From Oopsacas minuta (taxonomy: Eukaryota; Porifera; Hexactinellida; Lyssacinosida; Leucopsacidae): 64,000 bases of DNA. Shown here in pieces: positions 47,092 through 61,079 of this stretch. Position numbers and translations under genes: made by a program. Within the stretch, counting starts at the first letter, position 1. Each line of letters begins with the position of its first letter. The stretch covers positions 119,864-183,863 of the forward strand of contig JAKMXF010000328.1 in assembly GCA_024704765.1 (NCBI GenBank), read 5' to 3'. The notes under the pieces are model-generated. The model did no database searches, had not been told where the DNA came from, and saw only the letters and a program-made list of their open reading frames with translations.

Positions 47092-47287
47092 AGATTGCAC
47101 ATACAGATACATCATTTCCCCATTTAGCATTATATTTTAACGATTTTTGATTATTTTCTTTATTGTACACAAAAATATTCTTATCTAACTTAGTTTTACA
47201 TGCTACCAATACATTAGAGCTGAGTATCTGACTGAGAAATCGAATTTCGCAAAGATTTCACCCTAATTTCAATTATGTATTATACTC

Positions 47288-50000
47288 CACGGATCGCTCA
47301 GATTCAAATATCGATCAAAAATATACAGTTTGTTCAAAACCTAGCTGGAGTGATAGAGTCGCATGTCTATTTCCCAAATATTCATTATTTAAAATTATTC
47401 GTACGCAAAAACAGAAATTTAGCCTAATGTATTTTCACCTAATTTCTAACACCTTCCATTTGTGGTACTTGCTCTTTGATTTCAATTCATGTTTATTTGT
47501 AGTGTTAAATATACACATGAATTGTAAGAATATTTCCCTACTTGTCGTGTCTTCACACTTGAATACATGTCGTTCAGTGCGGCATCCCTATTCAACTGCA
47601 AATACCATAAATATCGAATATTAGAAACCAATATCTATATTTGGCAGTTGGAATCCTTTGGAACACTTTTCAGTAACACACATATGAAAGCGCGACAAAA
47701 GGTATGTCGCAATTGTTGTGTTAAAGTGGGGAACGATGGGGTAAGTTTAACTCCAAGGTTACTGAAGATATATGCAAAGTTTTTATCAAACAACGTTGAC
47801 GATCTCAGCTGCAGGTTACCGACAGTTCTCTATAAGGCTTGTGTAATTTGGCTTGAGAAAACGGACAAGAATCTGAGTGCTGGAAATATTCCGAAACCTT
47901 TTTCTTGGACACTGCCAATAAATAACACCAGACTAAACTCTTGTTTTGTTGATTCTCCTTGTGCTATGTGTCAAGAAGCGTATCGATTTGGACCAAAGAA
48001 ACATGCACCTCAGCCAATTCGACATAAATCTGTTGGTAGACGGTAGAAAATTCTTCTCAACAAGTTGTAAGGTTGCGCAATAAATGTCTTCTAAAAGTAG
48101 GACGAGGGATTCGCCATGATTGTTCTTCTTCTAATGCTGTTACCAACACCAGACACTGCTTAGGTAAAAGAAAATTATTAGATAAATTTGTAAGAGATGA
48201 TATCGTTAAGCGTTTGGATGTAGGTGATGATTTATACCTCGAACTATCACGTATTTCAGGGGGCACCCGGTTTATTTTACAGCTATTTTTTCTTTGAATA
48301 AGTCTGCTTTAAGTAGTGTACCGTCTGTCAGTCTTGAACTTTCAGATATGTTACAAATAAAGACTAAAGGAAATCTAAGTAATAACGGTCTTAAGTCAGT
48401 TATAAGTATATTGAGAGGTAAATTAATTGGCACCCTAAGGTGAAATTATTTTACACTACTCGATATGAAATTACTGGTCAATTCTTTGAACTTTGCCAAC
48501 TAGAGCTGAACCGATCTCAGAAGAAGGGATATGGTGATATTTGCCCTGTCTGGACAGTATTCTGTTGTGATGTTCCTGGCCTTCTTAGTAAAAGATTTTC
48601 TCAATCAGATGGGATCGATATCTATAAATTACATTATAAGTTAGAACTGGACTTTGGACAAGGATTTTGAAAGTGACAATTCAACCAGAATTACCCAATA
48701 GTGTAAGCGATCTGGCTATAATTTGGCTGAGTCAATATTCTCCAGTCATGAAATCAGACGTCTAATCCTAGACGTCAATATAAGCCAACGATTGATATAA
48801 AAGCTGCACTAATAGTTTTTGGTATCATGCCTGGCAGACATCCCTGTCCCTGGTGTACCTGGGACGAAAGGGATAATCTTGACGATATTGGGAGATGGGA
48901 GTTATGAGGGTCAGCACAGCATGCTGCACAGTATGAAGAATTTTGCAGAGAATATGGCGGATTGAAAATAAATTCAAAATTATACAAGGGAGTTAAAAAC
49001 CCCACCGTATTTCAGGATGCTGATATTCTACCTATTGAAAACATGGCTATTCTCAATCTCCCAGGGCTACATTTGTTGCTTGGAGTAGGCCAGAGACTTC
49101 ATGATGTAATTATAGAGTCAATGTCAGAAGACGAAATACAGATCCACCTGGATACTTTGAAGAGATATAGCGTCAAGAAAAGTCAATGTCGTGGTGGAAG
49201 CTTTGAAAGGAATTCAATGAGATTATTACTGAACATCATGGAGATTTGTTTCTAAATAAGAATTGTAATGCCTACATAGCATTCAGAAGATTTTACTCCG
49301 TGGTATCTTCTTGTTTTGGGATATCCAGATGTACTCCCGAGTTTCACGAAAGGATCTATGAATTTGAAGAAGCTTACAAAATGTGTGGTATTTCTTGTAC
49401 AACTAAAGTACATATAGTATGCCGCCATTTGGTCCCCTTTCTGCTAAGATATTTACCTACAGATGACAGATTGGCTGTAGTATCAGAACAGGCATTAGAA
49501 TCTAGTCAGCATCATTTTAACAATGTGTGGAGAAGATACAAATTTGGTGAGGATACAGAAAGTTACTGTGAGGGGTTATTTAAGACAGTTTGCGAATTTA
49601 TTTTATATCTCTTGCTACTGATAATGCAGCAGATATTTGGAAGGGAGTACAAGATGAAAACGAGATTGAGTGCAATTGATAAGATAAATGACAAATAAAA
49701 TTATATTAAAACCAGTGTGAATGAATAGTTTTCCAATATTTTTGTTTTAGTTTATATGAAGATATTAATTAGAGATATTTGACACTACTAGTTAGCATGT
49801 ATTGAATTCAAAGAGTAAGTACCACAAATGGAAGGTGTTAAAAATTAGGTGAAAAATACAATTAGGCTAAATTTTTGTTTTTGCATGCGAATAATTGTAA
49901 ATACTGGATATTTGGGAAGTAGACATGCTACTCTATCACTCCAGCTAGGTTTTGAACAAATTGTATTTTTTTATCGATATTTGAATCTGAGCGACTCGTG
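47288..50000 (+). mobile_element. CAC-ended DNA transposon with ~220-bp TIRs (CMC/Chapaev-like?)
   Basis: The ends are CACGGATCGCTCAGATTCAA at 47288 and an inverted match (CACGAGTCGCTCAGATTCAA) at 50000. Similarity between arms extends about 220 bp (47288-47510; 49790-50000). The 4-bp duplication ACTC is exact at 47284-47287 and 50001-50004. CAC ends plus a short duplication suggest the CMC/Chapaev group, but I cannot test this. It carries a decayed gene on the + strand and begins 197 bp after the MULE-like element. Confidence 0.83.
47567..49610 (+). pseudogene. Decayed transposase-like protein, unnamed family
   Basis: Pieces follow a consistent order. An N-terminal cysteine region comes first (QKVCRNCCVKV; SPCAMCQEAYRFGPKKH). 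Next are SRRSQKKG-type basic segments and YGDICPVWTVFCCDVPG near 48530-48580. Then comes NLPGLHLLLGVGQRL at about 49055-49095. The C-terminal region at 49246-49610 has FRRFYSVVSSCFGISR, KVHIVCRHLVPFLLRYL and VVSEQALESSQHHFNNVWRR. The last motif recurs in many uncharacterised animal proteins that I associate with transposons. Stops and shifts break it near 48070, 48300, 48670-49060 and 49240. The TIRs make a transposase the best guess. Confidence 0.6.
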
Positions 50001-50004
50001 ACTC

Positions 50005-50760
50005 ATGGGTGGCCAATATTATTAAAAATACCCAAGCATTAATTTCATGTGGTAAATTCTCTTAAAATATCGCTAAAACTGCCTAATTCAGCTTGTGTTT
50101 GTTTTAATGATTCCTACCTATCGAATTTACTTCCAGTTTACTATATGGTAGACTCGTTATTATGTACACGAGGCGACTGATGAAGTGCACAAATTTGTAC
50201 TCCTTATCAAGCTTACTCCTTAACTGTGTTCATATAAACGAGACTACTGTTTGTAGTTTATTCAAAGCGGTTTATGTTCTATAATACATTTTCCAAAAAT
50301 TTCATATTTTAATGTTTATTTTTGTTAAACAAAGCAGGGTTGATAATCCATCAAAATCACTGTCTGAATTTCAACTTACAAATCTGAAATTTTGTCAACA
50401 CACTGTTGAGACATGGATGTTTATGTCATTTAAATATATTTTTCACAATTCACTAAACCTTTGGAGTTACAACCATCCGAACTTGAAGTTGGTAAATCGG
50501 ATTCTAGTATGGATCTAAGCATATACCATGGATAGCCATGTAATATTCGATTTTTTGCCTGCATCAATTCTTAAGCATTTAAGCGGCTTCATCTTGTTTA
50601 TTCTTTTTCTACTTAACACTTGTATCCTTTCGTTGTTCCATTTCTTATCTAATCCTCATTAACCACTTTTCTAATTATTTTCACATCTTTTCTTTCTGTT
50701 TTCTTCCCTTTCATCTTGTATCTACTATAATCTTTGAATTATTCACCCTTTTCTCCTTGA
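50005..50760. other. AT-rich intron sequence
   Basis: No gene or element recognised. Confidence 0.35.
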
Positions 50761-50764
50761 TGAT

Positions 50765-52100
50765 ATTTATTGAATTGTGGCGTCGCGGATCAGTTGTTAC
50801 CGTCGCTGCAAGCGCATTCACCATTCTCCTCAATTGTCTTTAACGTGTTCGATTTTGTTGCATCCTATTTCTCTTCAGTCCTTCTTGGTTGCATCATCAC
50901 TATATTACTCATTATTTGTGGCATCGAGATTAATCCTGAACTCATCACACTAATTAATGATATTTTCATTGTATTATTATGACTAAAGAAGTTATATTGT
51001 TATTTCTGAACTACCAGCTGAGATTCAATCATTTATTGAACACTCCTCTCTACTAATCAACCCTTCAAGCAGTTAATCCAATCCCTTTCTGTCAGCACCA
51101 CATCGGCAAGTTCCATTTTTGGTTCTATCTGTAAGAAGGTCACTCATGTAATTAACCAGACAAACGACATTGTCTGTGCCGAAAATAGAAGAAACATTCG
51201 TATGACATAAGGGACACAATGGGGGATTCTCTGAATACATTCAAACGGGTAATAAGTCGTCTTGCCCAGAGGAACAATTTCACGTGAGTTTTAACCTTAT
51301 TAACATAGTTTTGAGAGCAGCAATCGCTGGTAACTGCCACTTTAGTTAAGGATATAAACCCAAGCGTAGTTGCGTATTCTAAATCATCTTCATATTTATT
51401 AGATAAGTAATTTATGGAAATATGAGCATGGTGATAAGCTTCTTTTGTTTGGGCATCTACATCTTCCGCATTCCGATCTAAGTATTTATGACCAGTTCAA
51501 GAAAAGCTCTTCTGATACAAGTCTTGATTCGGAATTATTGTTAGTCAAAGCTATATTACTTGTTCAATACCACTGAATATCAAATGTCAGTTATGTATTG
51601 ATGGTGCTATGTTTTAAGGCTTAAATTGTTTCGAAATGTATATGGCTATCATTCTTTTATTGCCACAATTGAGAATATATATTCTAAATGCTTTGTGGAG
51701 TGTACTCCTTTAGTTGCATTGTGGTTATCTGAAGTCCATCTTAAAGCTGGTTTAATGTGCCAAATGTTTGAGAAGAAACTAGCAATGACGTGAATAATTT
51801 TAGTACTTGGATAAGAAAATTAGAAACTACTATGATACGAATGGTATTAAGTGTTTAGAAAGTACATATGTTGAATATTGTGTCTACTTTAAACTAATTC
51901 TGGTTATCATCTTCTCCTGCCCCACGACATCCTTGATATTGATTGTGGAAACTTAATGGAAACTTCTGAAATCCATTTCCCTCCTCAGTTGACTAGTGAT
52001 TGCGGAGAATTTTCGACAATTTAGTGAATGGAATGATATTCAATTTGTTAATTCTGCTGGCAAAACATCGTTAGTCAGAAATTGAACATATATTTTTGCT
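50765..52100 (+). pseudogene. Decayed coding-like region, possibly a LINE
   Basis: The frame at 50770-50982 encodes a hydrophobic segment ending LLIICGIEINPELITL. This resembles the ...CGDIETNPGP-type motif near the start of ORFs in several LINE clades. Downstream fragments (for example VSFNLINIVLRAAIAGNCHF near 51280; EVHLKAGLMCQMFEKKLAM near 51730) are protein-like but scattered between frames. No reverse-transcriptase motif was recognised, so the call is weak. Confidence 0.3.
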
Positions 52101-54484
<2,384 letters not shown>

Positions 54485-54843
54485 ATAATAATAATAATAA
54501 AATCTTTCCGGTAGGAGACAAAATTTGTCACGATTTGGGATGAGAGACAAATATATTACTAACATGGCCTTATGCTCAAATTGCAATAAGATCATCTTAA
54601 ACACATATATTAGGAAAATACTTTGGTGAAGCTGTTGATAGTCGTTATCTGTATCTACATAAATAGCAAGGTGGTGCAACTGAATAGTTCAATATTCGGT
54701 TACCAACCGAATATCAGTATTCATATTCTGTATGAGTAAGCAAATATTATCAGTATTCGATAAGACAGCTATTCATTAATACTGATATTCGGTTCCCTCG
54801 GTTTCAACCTCGATAAATATGTATAGAAATTTACAGTCTATAT

Positions 54844-55317
54844 CAGGGGTCGGCAACTGGCGGCCCGCGGGCCAAATTCGGCCGCAAAACATTCTCATGG
54901 CCCGCCGTAGAATGGGCTACAACCTTATTATATTACCATAATATTCTACTTACGTATATTCATTGATAGCATTAGAAATCTGCTCATCACTTTCATAAAT
55001 TTCCCGATTGATATTTCAAAAGCAGTGTCAGAGTGCAAGAATTATCAGTTCTCACATTAAATGTAATCACATACTGCATTTAGTAAATGGTGATTGATAC
55101 ATGTTAGTTAGCTGTGTTAATTATGGCTATGAAGTTTGTACTGACTGGAAGTAATAATAATTTTTTGCTAAAATAGATACATCAATTCTTTCAAGGACTT
55201 TCGTAGAATTAGTGGATATTCACTATATATGTGTATCAACAAATAGTCATCTAGTGGCCAGCACATCTATGAAAAGAGTTTATATGGCCCGCACTCAAAT
55301 AAAATTGCCGACCCCTG
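54844..55317. mobile_element. Non-autonomous hAT element, 474 bp
   Basis: The ends are CAGGGGTCGGCAACTGGCGG and an inverted TTGCCGACCCCTG. The GGCCCGCGGGCCAAATTCGG start is a well-known end type of animal hAT elements. Flanks GTCTATAT (54836-54843) and GCCTAAAT (55318-55325) are a decayed 8-bp duplication (6 of 8). No coding. Confidence 0.88.
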
Positions 55318-56102
55318 GCCTAAATCAGACAAAATTCTAAAATAGATATTAGGAAAGTATGTATTGAAATAATACCGAATACATTTTCGAAACTCAGACC
55401 CATGAGGAGGGTAAAATATTAGTAATGTGTTTATTTTCATAAAATACTTTCAGTATTTGAGATATAAATGACGGAATAATTTAATTGCAAATTCCCTCCA
55501 ACGTTGTTAGATGCTAGCCAGCAATCTAGGTTGATGGTTAGACAAGCTTTAATTTATATACATCATTGCTTATTCATTAACATGACTGAAGGAGTCGTTA
55601 CAAATGAATTTCCATTGTTCAGCTAGGAAATACTCTTTAGATATTGACTGTGTACATTGTCAAATATCAATAATACATTTATTTTCCTCAGAATGTACTA
55701 TTGTAATTTATCGCGACTAAGATATTTCCCGTGGTAAATTTGGGGTATTTAATCAATCCCTGTCCAAGGTTTTAGTGAACATCATTGCTTTTTGTTTAGA
55801 ATGCTATAGTTCAATATATATGTAGTCTGTTAAATTATTATTTAGAATGGAGATGTTTTGTTACAAAAGCTCAATACTTTGTCATACTTCACTCAAGCTA
55901 CTTGTGTTTCGCTGTCCATAATGGCTTAATGATATATTTTGCTAAAATTCCTTGAACCAAGTCATTATCTTATTGTTTCCGGAAATTTTACTCTTTAGTA
56001 TTAATTATGACGTCATGAAAATATTCTTTTGGACCTCCATTACTATTATTTACCTTAATTATTTACCTTAATTATTTCCCTACTTGACAATTAGCTCTGA
56101 AA
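55318..56102. other. AT-rich intron sequence
   Basis: No gene. A direct duplication of TATTTACCTTAAT lies at about 56047-56075, upstream of the Tc1 remnant. Confidence 0.35.
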
Positions 56103-57070
56103 ATGACTCAATACGAGAAGAGGGAAATTGTGAAGACACTTCTACAATTTGGAAAGCTTTTCCCTAAGGAAATCTCAGTTAATTGTGGGATTTCCTTAGC
56201 TACAGTTTATAATGTTGAACGCCGATTAGATGAAGGTGTATCGCTATCTCACCAAAAGGGCGCAGGGGCACCCAATTACTTGCGATCTTCCATCAGATTG
56301 TCTATTCTTCACCAGGTACGATGTAAACCATACCTCTCTTTGCGAACATTAGCAAGTCGTACAGGTAATAAGGCTTACTATCAGACTGTCCGAAGAGTGT
56401 TGAAGGACCAATCTTACAACAAACCTTACCCTATTCAGATCCCTACGCTGAGTGAAAAAATCGTATGTATAGGATAGAATGTGCAGAAAAGTACAAATAC
56501 CTGAAGAAACAATGGGCTCAGACGATATTTCTTGGCGAGATGTCAATCGGGCTCTCAAGGGGAAGATTAAGGATGTGGACAAAATCCATCAAAAAAGGAT
56601 CGCCCCAACAACGAAGCATGTCCCAAAGATACGAGTGTGGGCTGCATTCTCATCTATATGTACATTCCCGTTGTGCATTTTCACTAACAATATGAACAGT
56701 GAAATGTTTTTAGATATAATGGAAGGATAATTGATAACTCAGGCATAGGTACATTATGAAAGTCACTGGCGATTGGTGATGGATAATGATCCAAAACACA
56801 CCTCGCAAAAGGCCGTACCTGGTTGGCACAAAATGTACCAAATCAGATTATATGGCCTTCACAAAATCCCGATCTTAACGGTATTGAAAATTTATTCGCA
56901 TAGGTGAAGCGAGAGATACTTAAGCTAGGCCCAAGGACAATTCCAGACCTGAAACTCAATTTAGAAGCGGTCTGGAATCGTATTCAACCAGATTTTCTCA
57001 AACCTTACTGGTAATCAGTGCCCAGAAGATGCCAACTGCTAGTAAAGCGCAACGGGTATCCTAATAATTA
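56103..57070 (+). pseudogene. Tc1-like transposase, decayed
   Basis: The first frame, 56103-56477, starts MTQYEKREIVKTLLQFGK and contains two HTH segments (EISVNCGISLATVYNVERRL; LSLRTLASRTGNKAYYQTV). The core continues at 56479-56730 (RDVNRALKG; KIRVWAAFSSICTFPLC) and from about 56775 (LIMDNDPKHTSQKA), then, after a frameshift, QNPDLNGIENLFA followed by TAG in place of Trp. The Asp-Asn-Asp-Pro-Lys-His and Asn-Pro-Asp-Leu-Asn motifs define Tc1-like DDE transposases. TIRs were not identified. Several indels and stops are present. Confidence 0.87.
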
Positions 57071-57447
57071 TTAAGATCTATTACTTCACTCTCAATTTGG
57101 GGCATATATGGCAATGTATACCATAACTCTAATAATTTTGGTTTAAGTACCAATTCTAAATAAATATTGTAACAGATTGTATATATATTTATCTAACTGC
57201 TGCAAAATTTTCGCTGATTACGAATATGACCTGGAGGAAATTGAAATAGCTAGCATGCATGACAACACGGCGATTTCTAATCGGACTATTATTTAAATTA
57301 GCTGACAAGGGTCGACATTTGCAGTTCTTCATTGCCTTCGGTCTAAAATGTTCTCCATGATTCCAAATATCAGTCAGAGAAGTTTGATGGTTTTACCACA
57401 ATTTGCACGATATATTTGATAGCAGCCCTGACTACTTTATTTATTTA

Positions 57448-57608
57448 CAATAGTAAACTCCCGTTACAACCAAGTCGGATCTAACGAAATTCCGTTTATA
57501 ACCAAGTGATTATTTATTCTTATAGGTCAAAGTATTTGATTGATATTTGTCAGCTTATACCGAATTGATATCGGGGTCCAGAGTGCTTCATTATACGAGT
57601 GTTCACTG
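57448..57608. mobile_element. Pogo-like MITE, 161 bp
   Basis: TA-flanked ends CAATAGTAAACTCCCGTTAC on the left and, inverted, CAGTGAACACTCGTATAATG on the right. The interior phrases (GTTACAACCAAGTCGGA) are of the kind found in pogo/Tigger MITEs. The ends are only moderately similar. Confidence 0.55.
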
Positions 57609-57610
57609 TA

Positions 57611-58249
57611 TGTGCAAATAGTTTTCTTAAATTGATTTATTTTATTCTATCCTAACTACATTCAGTTATCATCAATAAATCTATTATATCATAAGTTAAG
57701 TTGACTAATTCATTAAAATCGTTGAGAATAATGAATTATACATGAATGATTCCTTTTATTATATCATGAATGATTCAATTTACAAACTATGCTATTAAAA
57801 CTCGATTATTCTAATGTATATATCAATTTATTTGATTTCCAAAATTCTTCTTGATATTGTGAAGTATTCAAAAAGCATTATTTATTTTCAACCTAATGAA
57901 TAATGAATTAGCCAATTTAGACCCTAAGGCCACTGTTATTGGGAAATTTGTCATCGGGAGAAATTGTTCATTCTTAAAATACGGCAATGACTTAAGTGAA
58001 ATTTGATATTTTTATGCTAGGAGAAGGGAGAGTGATCTAAATCATACTATTCGCATGTTTATACACCCTGTAGTTGAATTACGCTGGTAAATGTTAAAAT
58101 GATGGCAATAACGGCAATATTCGTGCTGTAGCCAATTCAAAAGCGAGCGGTGGAGCTGAAATATGTTTCCAAATAATACTCCCTGGTGTAGCTAGAAATT
58201 CTGCTTAAATTCTTATAGTATTGATATTTTCTGTTGATTCTTTTCGTAG
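57611..58249. other. End of the giant coronin intron
   Basis: AT-rich, non-coding. It ends in a pyrimidine-rich acceptor, TTGATTCTTTTCGTAG, before the last coronin exon. Confidence 0.45.
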
Positions 58250-58651
58250 GATGACATATTTACTGAATTTGAAGCTAAAGAATGTTCTATGAGTGCGGAT
58301 GAGTGGATTTCTGGAAAAACAAGTGGTCGTAAGATGATCAAGTTCGTCCCACCAGGAACCAAGCATGAACCTTCTTTTATTAAGTATGTCAAAGAAATAG
58401 ATACTTCATTGGTTCCCGCAGATCAGACACTGATTGGTGGTAAAGTTGTCAGTGATAATTGGGAGGCTTCAACTAGCACAGAAAGTTATGATCTCCTTAA
58501 AAAAGAATTTGAAGCAAAGTGCCAGGAGGTTTCTTCCCTTAAATCCCAACTTGAAATTCAGGATAGTAAAGTATTGCAACTAAGGGATGAGATTGAATCT
58601 CTCCGTTCTGAATTGAAATCAACTGTTTCCGATTCTAACCTTGAGATCTGA
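58250..58651 (+). CDS. Coronin, last exon (C-terminal extension and coiled coil)
   Basis: 133 residues starting DDIFTEFEAKECSMSADEWI and ending TVSDSNLEI before TGA. It continues phase 0 from the 15560-15892 exon: family coronins have ...FQDDLYP... at this point, here FQ|DDIFTE. The SADEWISGKTSGRKMIKFVP stretch matches the conserved coronin linker. From about residue 80 a heptad pattern (LLKKEFEAKCQEV, LKSQLEIQDSKVLQLRDEI) forms the C-terminal coiled coil that oligomerises coronins. The acceptor is TTCTTTTCGTAG|GAT. The three exons together give 354 residues, the C-terminal two thirds to three quarters of a typical protein. Confidence 0.94.
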   Translation, partial: DDIFTEFEAKECSMSADEWISGKTSGRKMIKFVPPGTKHEPSFIKYVKEIDTSLVPADQTLIGGKVVSDNWEASTSTESYDLLKKEFEAKCQEVSSLKSQLEIQDSKVLQLRDEIESLRSELKSTVSDSNLEI

Positions 58652-59400
58652 TTCTGTATTTCTGACTATATTTATTTTTTGTGCATATTCATAAAGGAAT
58701 TTTCTTTAGCATATACATTAGTATTATTCATTTGTAGTATTCTCGGTTTACTTGATCTTGGCTGATACTCTAGCAATTAGCTTCCTCAGAGAAGATGTTT
58801 ATACTTTCATTATAATTTACATTCCTCCATTTCACTATTTATCTTTCTTGGATTCTTTTTCTATCTTCTTTGTATTCGTTCTGTATATTCCTTGAAAATA
58901 ATTTTGTTTATTATATATTAGTTATCTACATGTACAGACTTAATGATTGTTTTGCTTGGTAAGATTATGATCTGCTCTACTGTTATAATGTATGTGATAG
59001 TGATTCATGATGAATTTTGCTATTGTTTAAGATTCTTGAAGGCAAAATACAAAGGTCAATACTCTCCCTATTATGGATAATATTATTTAAATTTCCTTAT
59101 TATGATTCAGAAGTACTATAAATTTATGCTAGGCATCTAAAAGGCAATTCGGTTATCAATGAAATCTAATACGGTTTAGCTATATGAATATAAAATCGAT
59201 TATATTACGGAGGTTCAATAGTTCTGATCACTAAGGTTTGTAGAGATGTTGATTATATTTTGATTAATTGTCTACTAGTTAGTTTTTAGTTCATTGTGGT
59301 TGATTGAGTGATTCCTAACTTATCGCGAATTTCGATCCGCCGATTTACATAGTGAAATATTACGGACATCAGACTGGAAATAAAAAATTGAACTAACAGC
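58652..59400. other. Coronin 3' flank
   Basis: No further coding exon is expected after the coiled coil. I found no clear canonical AATAAA close to the stop, so the polyadenylation site is not placed. Confidence 0.4.
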
Positions 59401-59700
59401 CTGCATCAAGATTCATACGCTCCTCAGGAAACACTGCGCATGAAATCAAACCTTGATTTGATGCAAGTTTATAATATGAAGTGTGCTTTATTTTATGCTG
59501 TAATGGGAAATGGACTCAGCGTTTTAGGTCTCGCCTGGAGGCTGTCGAAGATTACCCTCGATCTGGAGCTGTTATCCTTAAGTCATCACATGCTGTGAAA
59601 AATATTATTGATTTAGCCGCTCGTATTGCTGTCTTGGCTCTTGCTCGTAATTTTGAGTTTTCAATGGAAAGTGTTGAGCTATTTTGAAGTCGCACAAAGA
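59400..59700 (+). pseudogene. Mariner transposase N-terminal fragment
   Basis: The frame 59481-59687 encodes KWTQRFRSRLEAVEDYPRSG followed by an HTH-like SSHAVKNIIDLAARIAVLAL. This matches the N-terminal part of mariner transposases (a W..RFR.GR..VEDDPRSGRP pattern). No TIR or catalytic core is attached. Confidence 0.65.
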
Positions 59701-59791
59701 ACTATTTCATAAATAAGCTAAATATAACGCATTATGCTCTCCCAGCGATCTAGAAACCAAAGAGCAATAGAAGTCACTGTGTCCTAGCATA

Positions 59792-59968
59792 CAATGGTAC
59801 TTCGTTAATACTAACACGGTTAAAACGAGTTTCGGATAAAACGAACAATAATTAAACATCATCAGTTCCCTATAGTGGAAATCCAATAGATATCACTGTT
59901 AATACGAATCCCGGATAAGATAAGCAAGTTTCCCGTCCTTTGGTGTTCGTAGTAACGGGGTTCCACTG
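59792..59968. mobile_element. Pogo-like MITE, 177 bp
   Basis: Flanked by TA on both sides (59790-59791; 59969-59970). The left end is CAATGGTACTTCGTTAATAC and the right end, inverted, is CAGTGGAACCCCGTTACTAC, a typical pogo/Tigger start. The internal halves repeat the theme (GTTTCGGATAAAACGAAC; AATCCCGGATAAGATAAGC). Confidence 0.75.
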
Positions 59969-60204
59969 TATATCAATAAGGTATTACGCATACTATTTTT
60001 GGGGAGAAAGACTTCTCTCAAGATATTTAATTGAACAATAGAAGTTTCCAAAGAATTCAGAATAGAAATATTAGGCTATATTTACTACAAGCCGCTTCTC
60101 TTGCTCACACTGCGGGGCTTGCGAAAGCTTTGTGCTCGCATGGACTCGGTACTCCGTGCCTCGAATTCAGCAAAGGACAAAAATGCAAAATTGAATGACT
60201 AAGT

Positions 60205-60430
60205 TAATATTTCAACAATTTGTTTACTTTATATTCATAAAAACAACCAGATTTTAGATAAGAAAAACCAAAACATGCGAAATTCGGATCCAGCATACTT
60301 TGTCATCCCATTGTAGCCGAAAGAGCAAGTCTCTAAGTGTATTTCGAGATTTATTTATTTGTTTACTTTATATTCATGAAAATAACATTAATTTGCCTAT
60401 AAAATTTGGAATCAGCGTACTTGATTGAGG
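60205..60430. repeat. Repeat T, two tandem units
   Basis: The segments TTTACTTTATATTCATAAAA and ATTCGGATCCAGCATACTTT recur about 140 bp apart (second unit TTTACTTTATATTCATGAAA ... GGAATCAGCGTACTTG). The same unit is found at 31660-31865 and 33185-33310. Confidence 0.7.
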
Positions 60431-60719
60431 GACGCAGCCAGAGCGTAGTATAAGGGTTTGGGGATATCACTCTGGTCATGACAATTTTTGATACAGTAGC
60501 TACTAGCCAGATTGTAATGTTTGAGTGAGGGATCTCTTGTATTTTTCGTTTTGTTTTTATGAATATTAGGTATCAAATGAAGTAGACAATATAAAATCAA
60601 TTAATAATACTTTATAGTGCCTCTAATAGAGTGCTACTCTAATTAAATTAAATTAAAATACAATGCTGTCGGCACAGATTCTAATTTTTAGTCTCTAAAG
60701 AATATAGTAAAGTATATGC

Positions 60720-60960
60720 GCCAAGTTGCGAGGGTTAGAGAGGTTTGATACTTCCTGTTTTTCAGGGGGCCTTCCCCCCTGATTTGGGAGTGTATATCCC
60801 TCTTATTTAGGGAGGATATACTTCGTTATACCCTTTGTATTCGGGTAGGGCATTCCTAAACTAGTTATGGAGCGGTAATACATCTTTTAATCACTAAGGT
60901 TATATCCCTAGGTGTTTGAGGGAGTTAAAGCCGTAGTACTCATGGAGCGTATAAATTCTT
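60720..60960. repeat. GC-richer cluster of short inverted repeats
   Basis: Contains CAGGGGGCCTTCCCCCCTG (hairpin), then GTATATCCCTC...GGGAGGATATAC (second hairpin), then further GGGTAGGGC and ATATCCCTAGG words. No coding. Possibly a decayed foldback element. Confidence 0.5.
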
Positions 60961-61079
60961 ACTTGTAAATCTAGACTTGGTAAATATATAAATGTTTCGC
61001 AAATAGAAGTTGATTATTGCTGGGCCATGATTCAAAGTGGTAGTATTTCAACTATATAAATATAATACAGTATTTAGAC

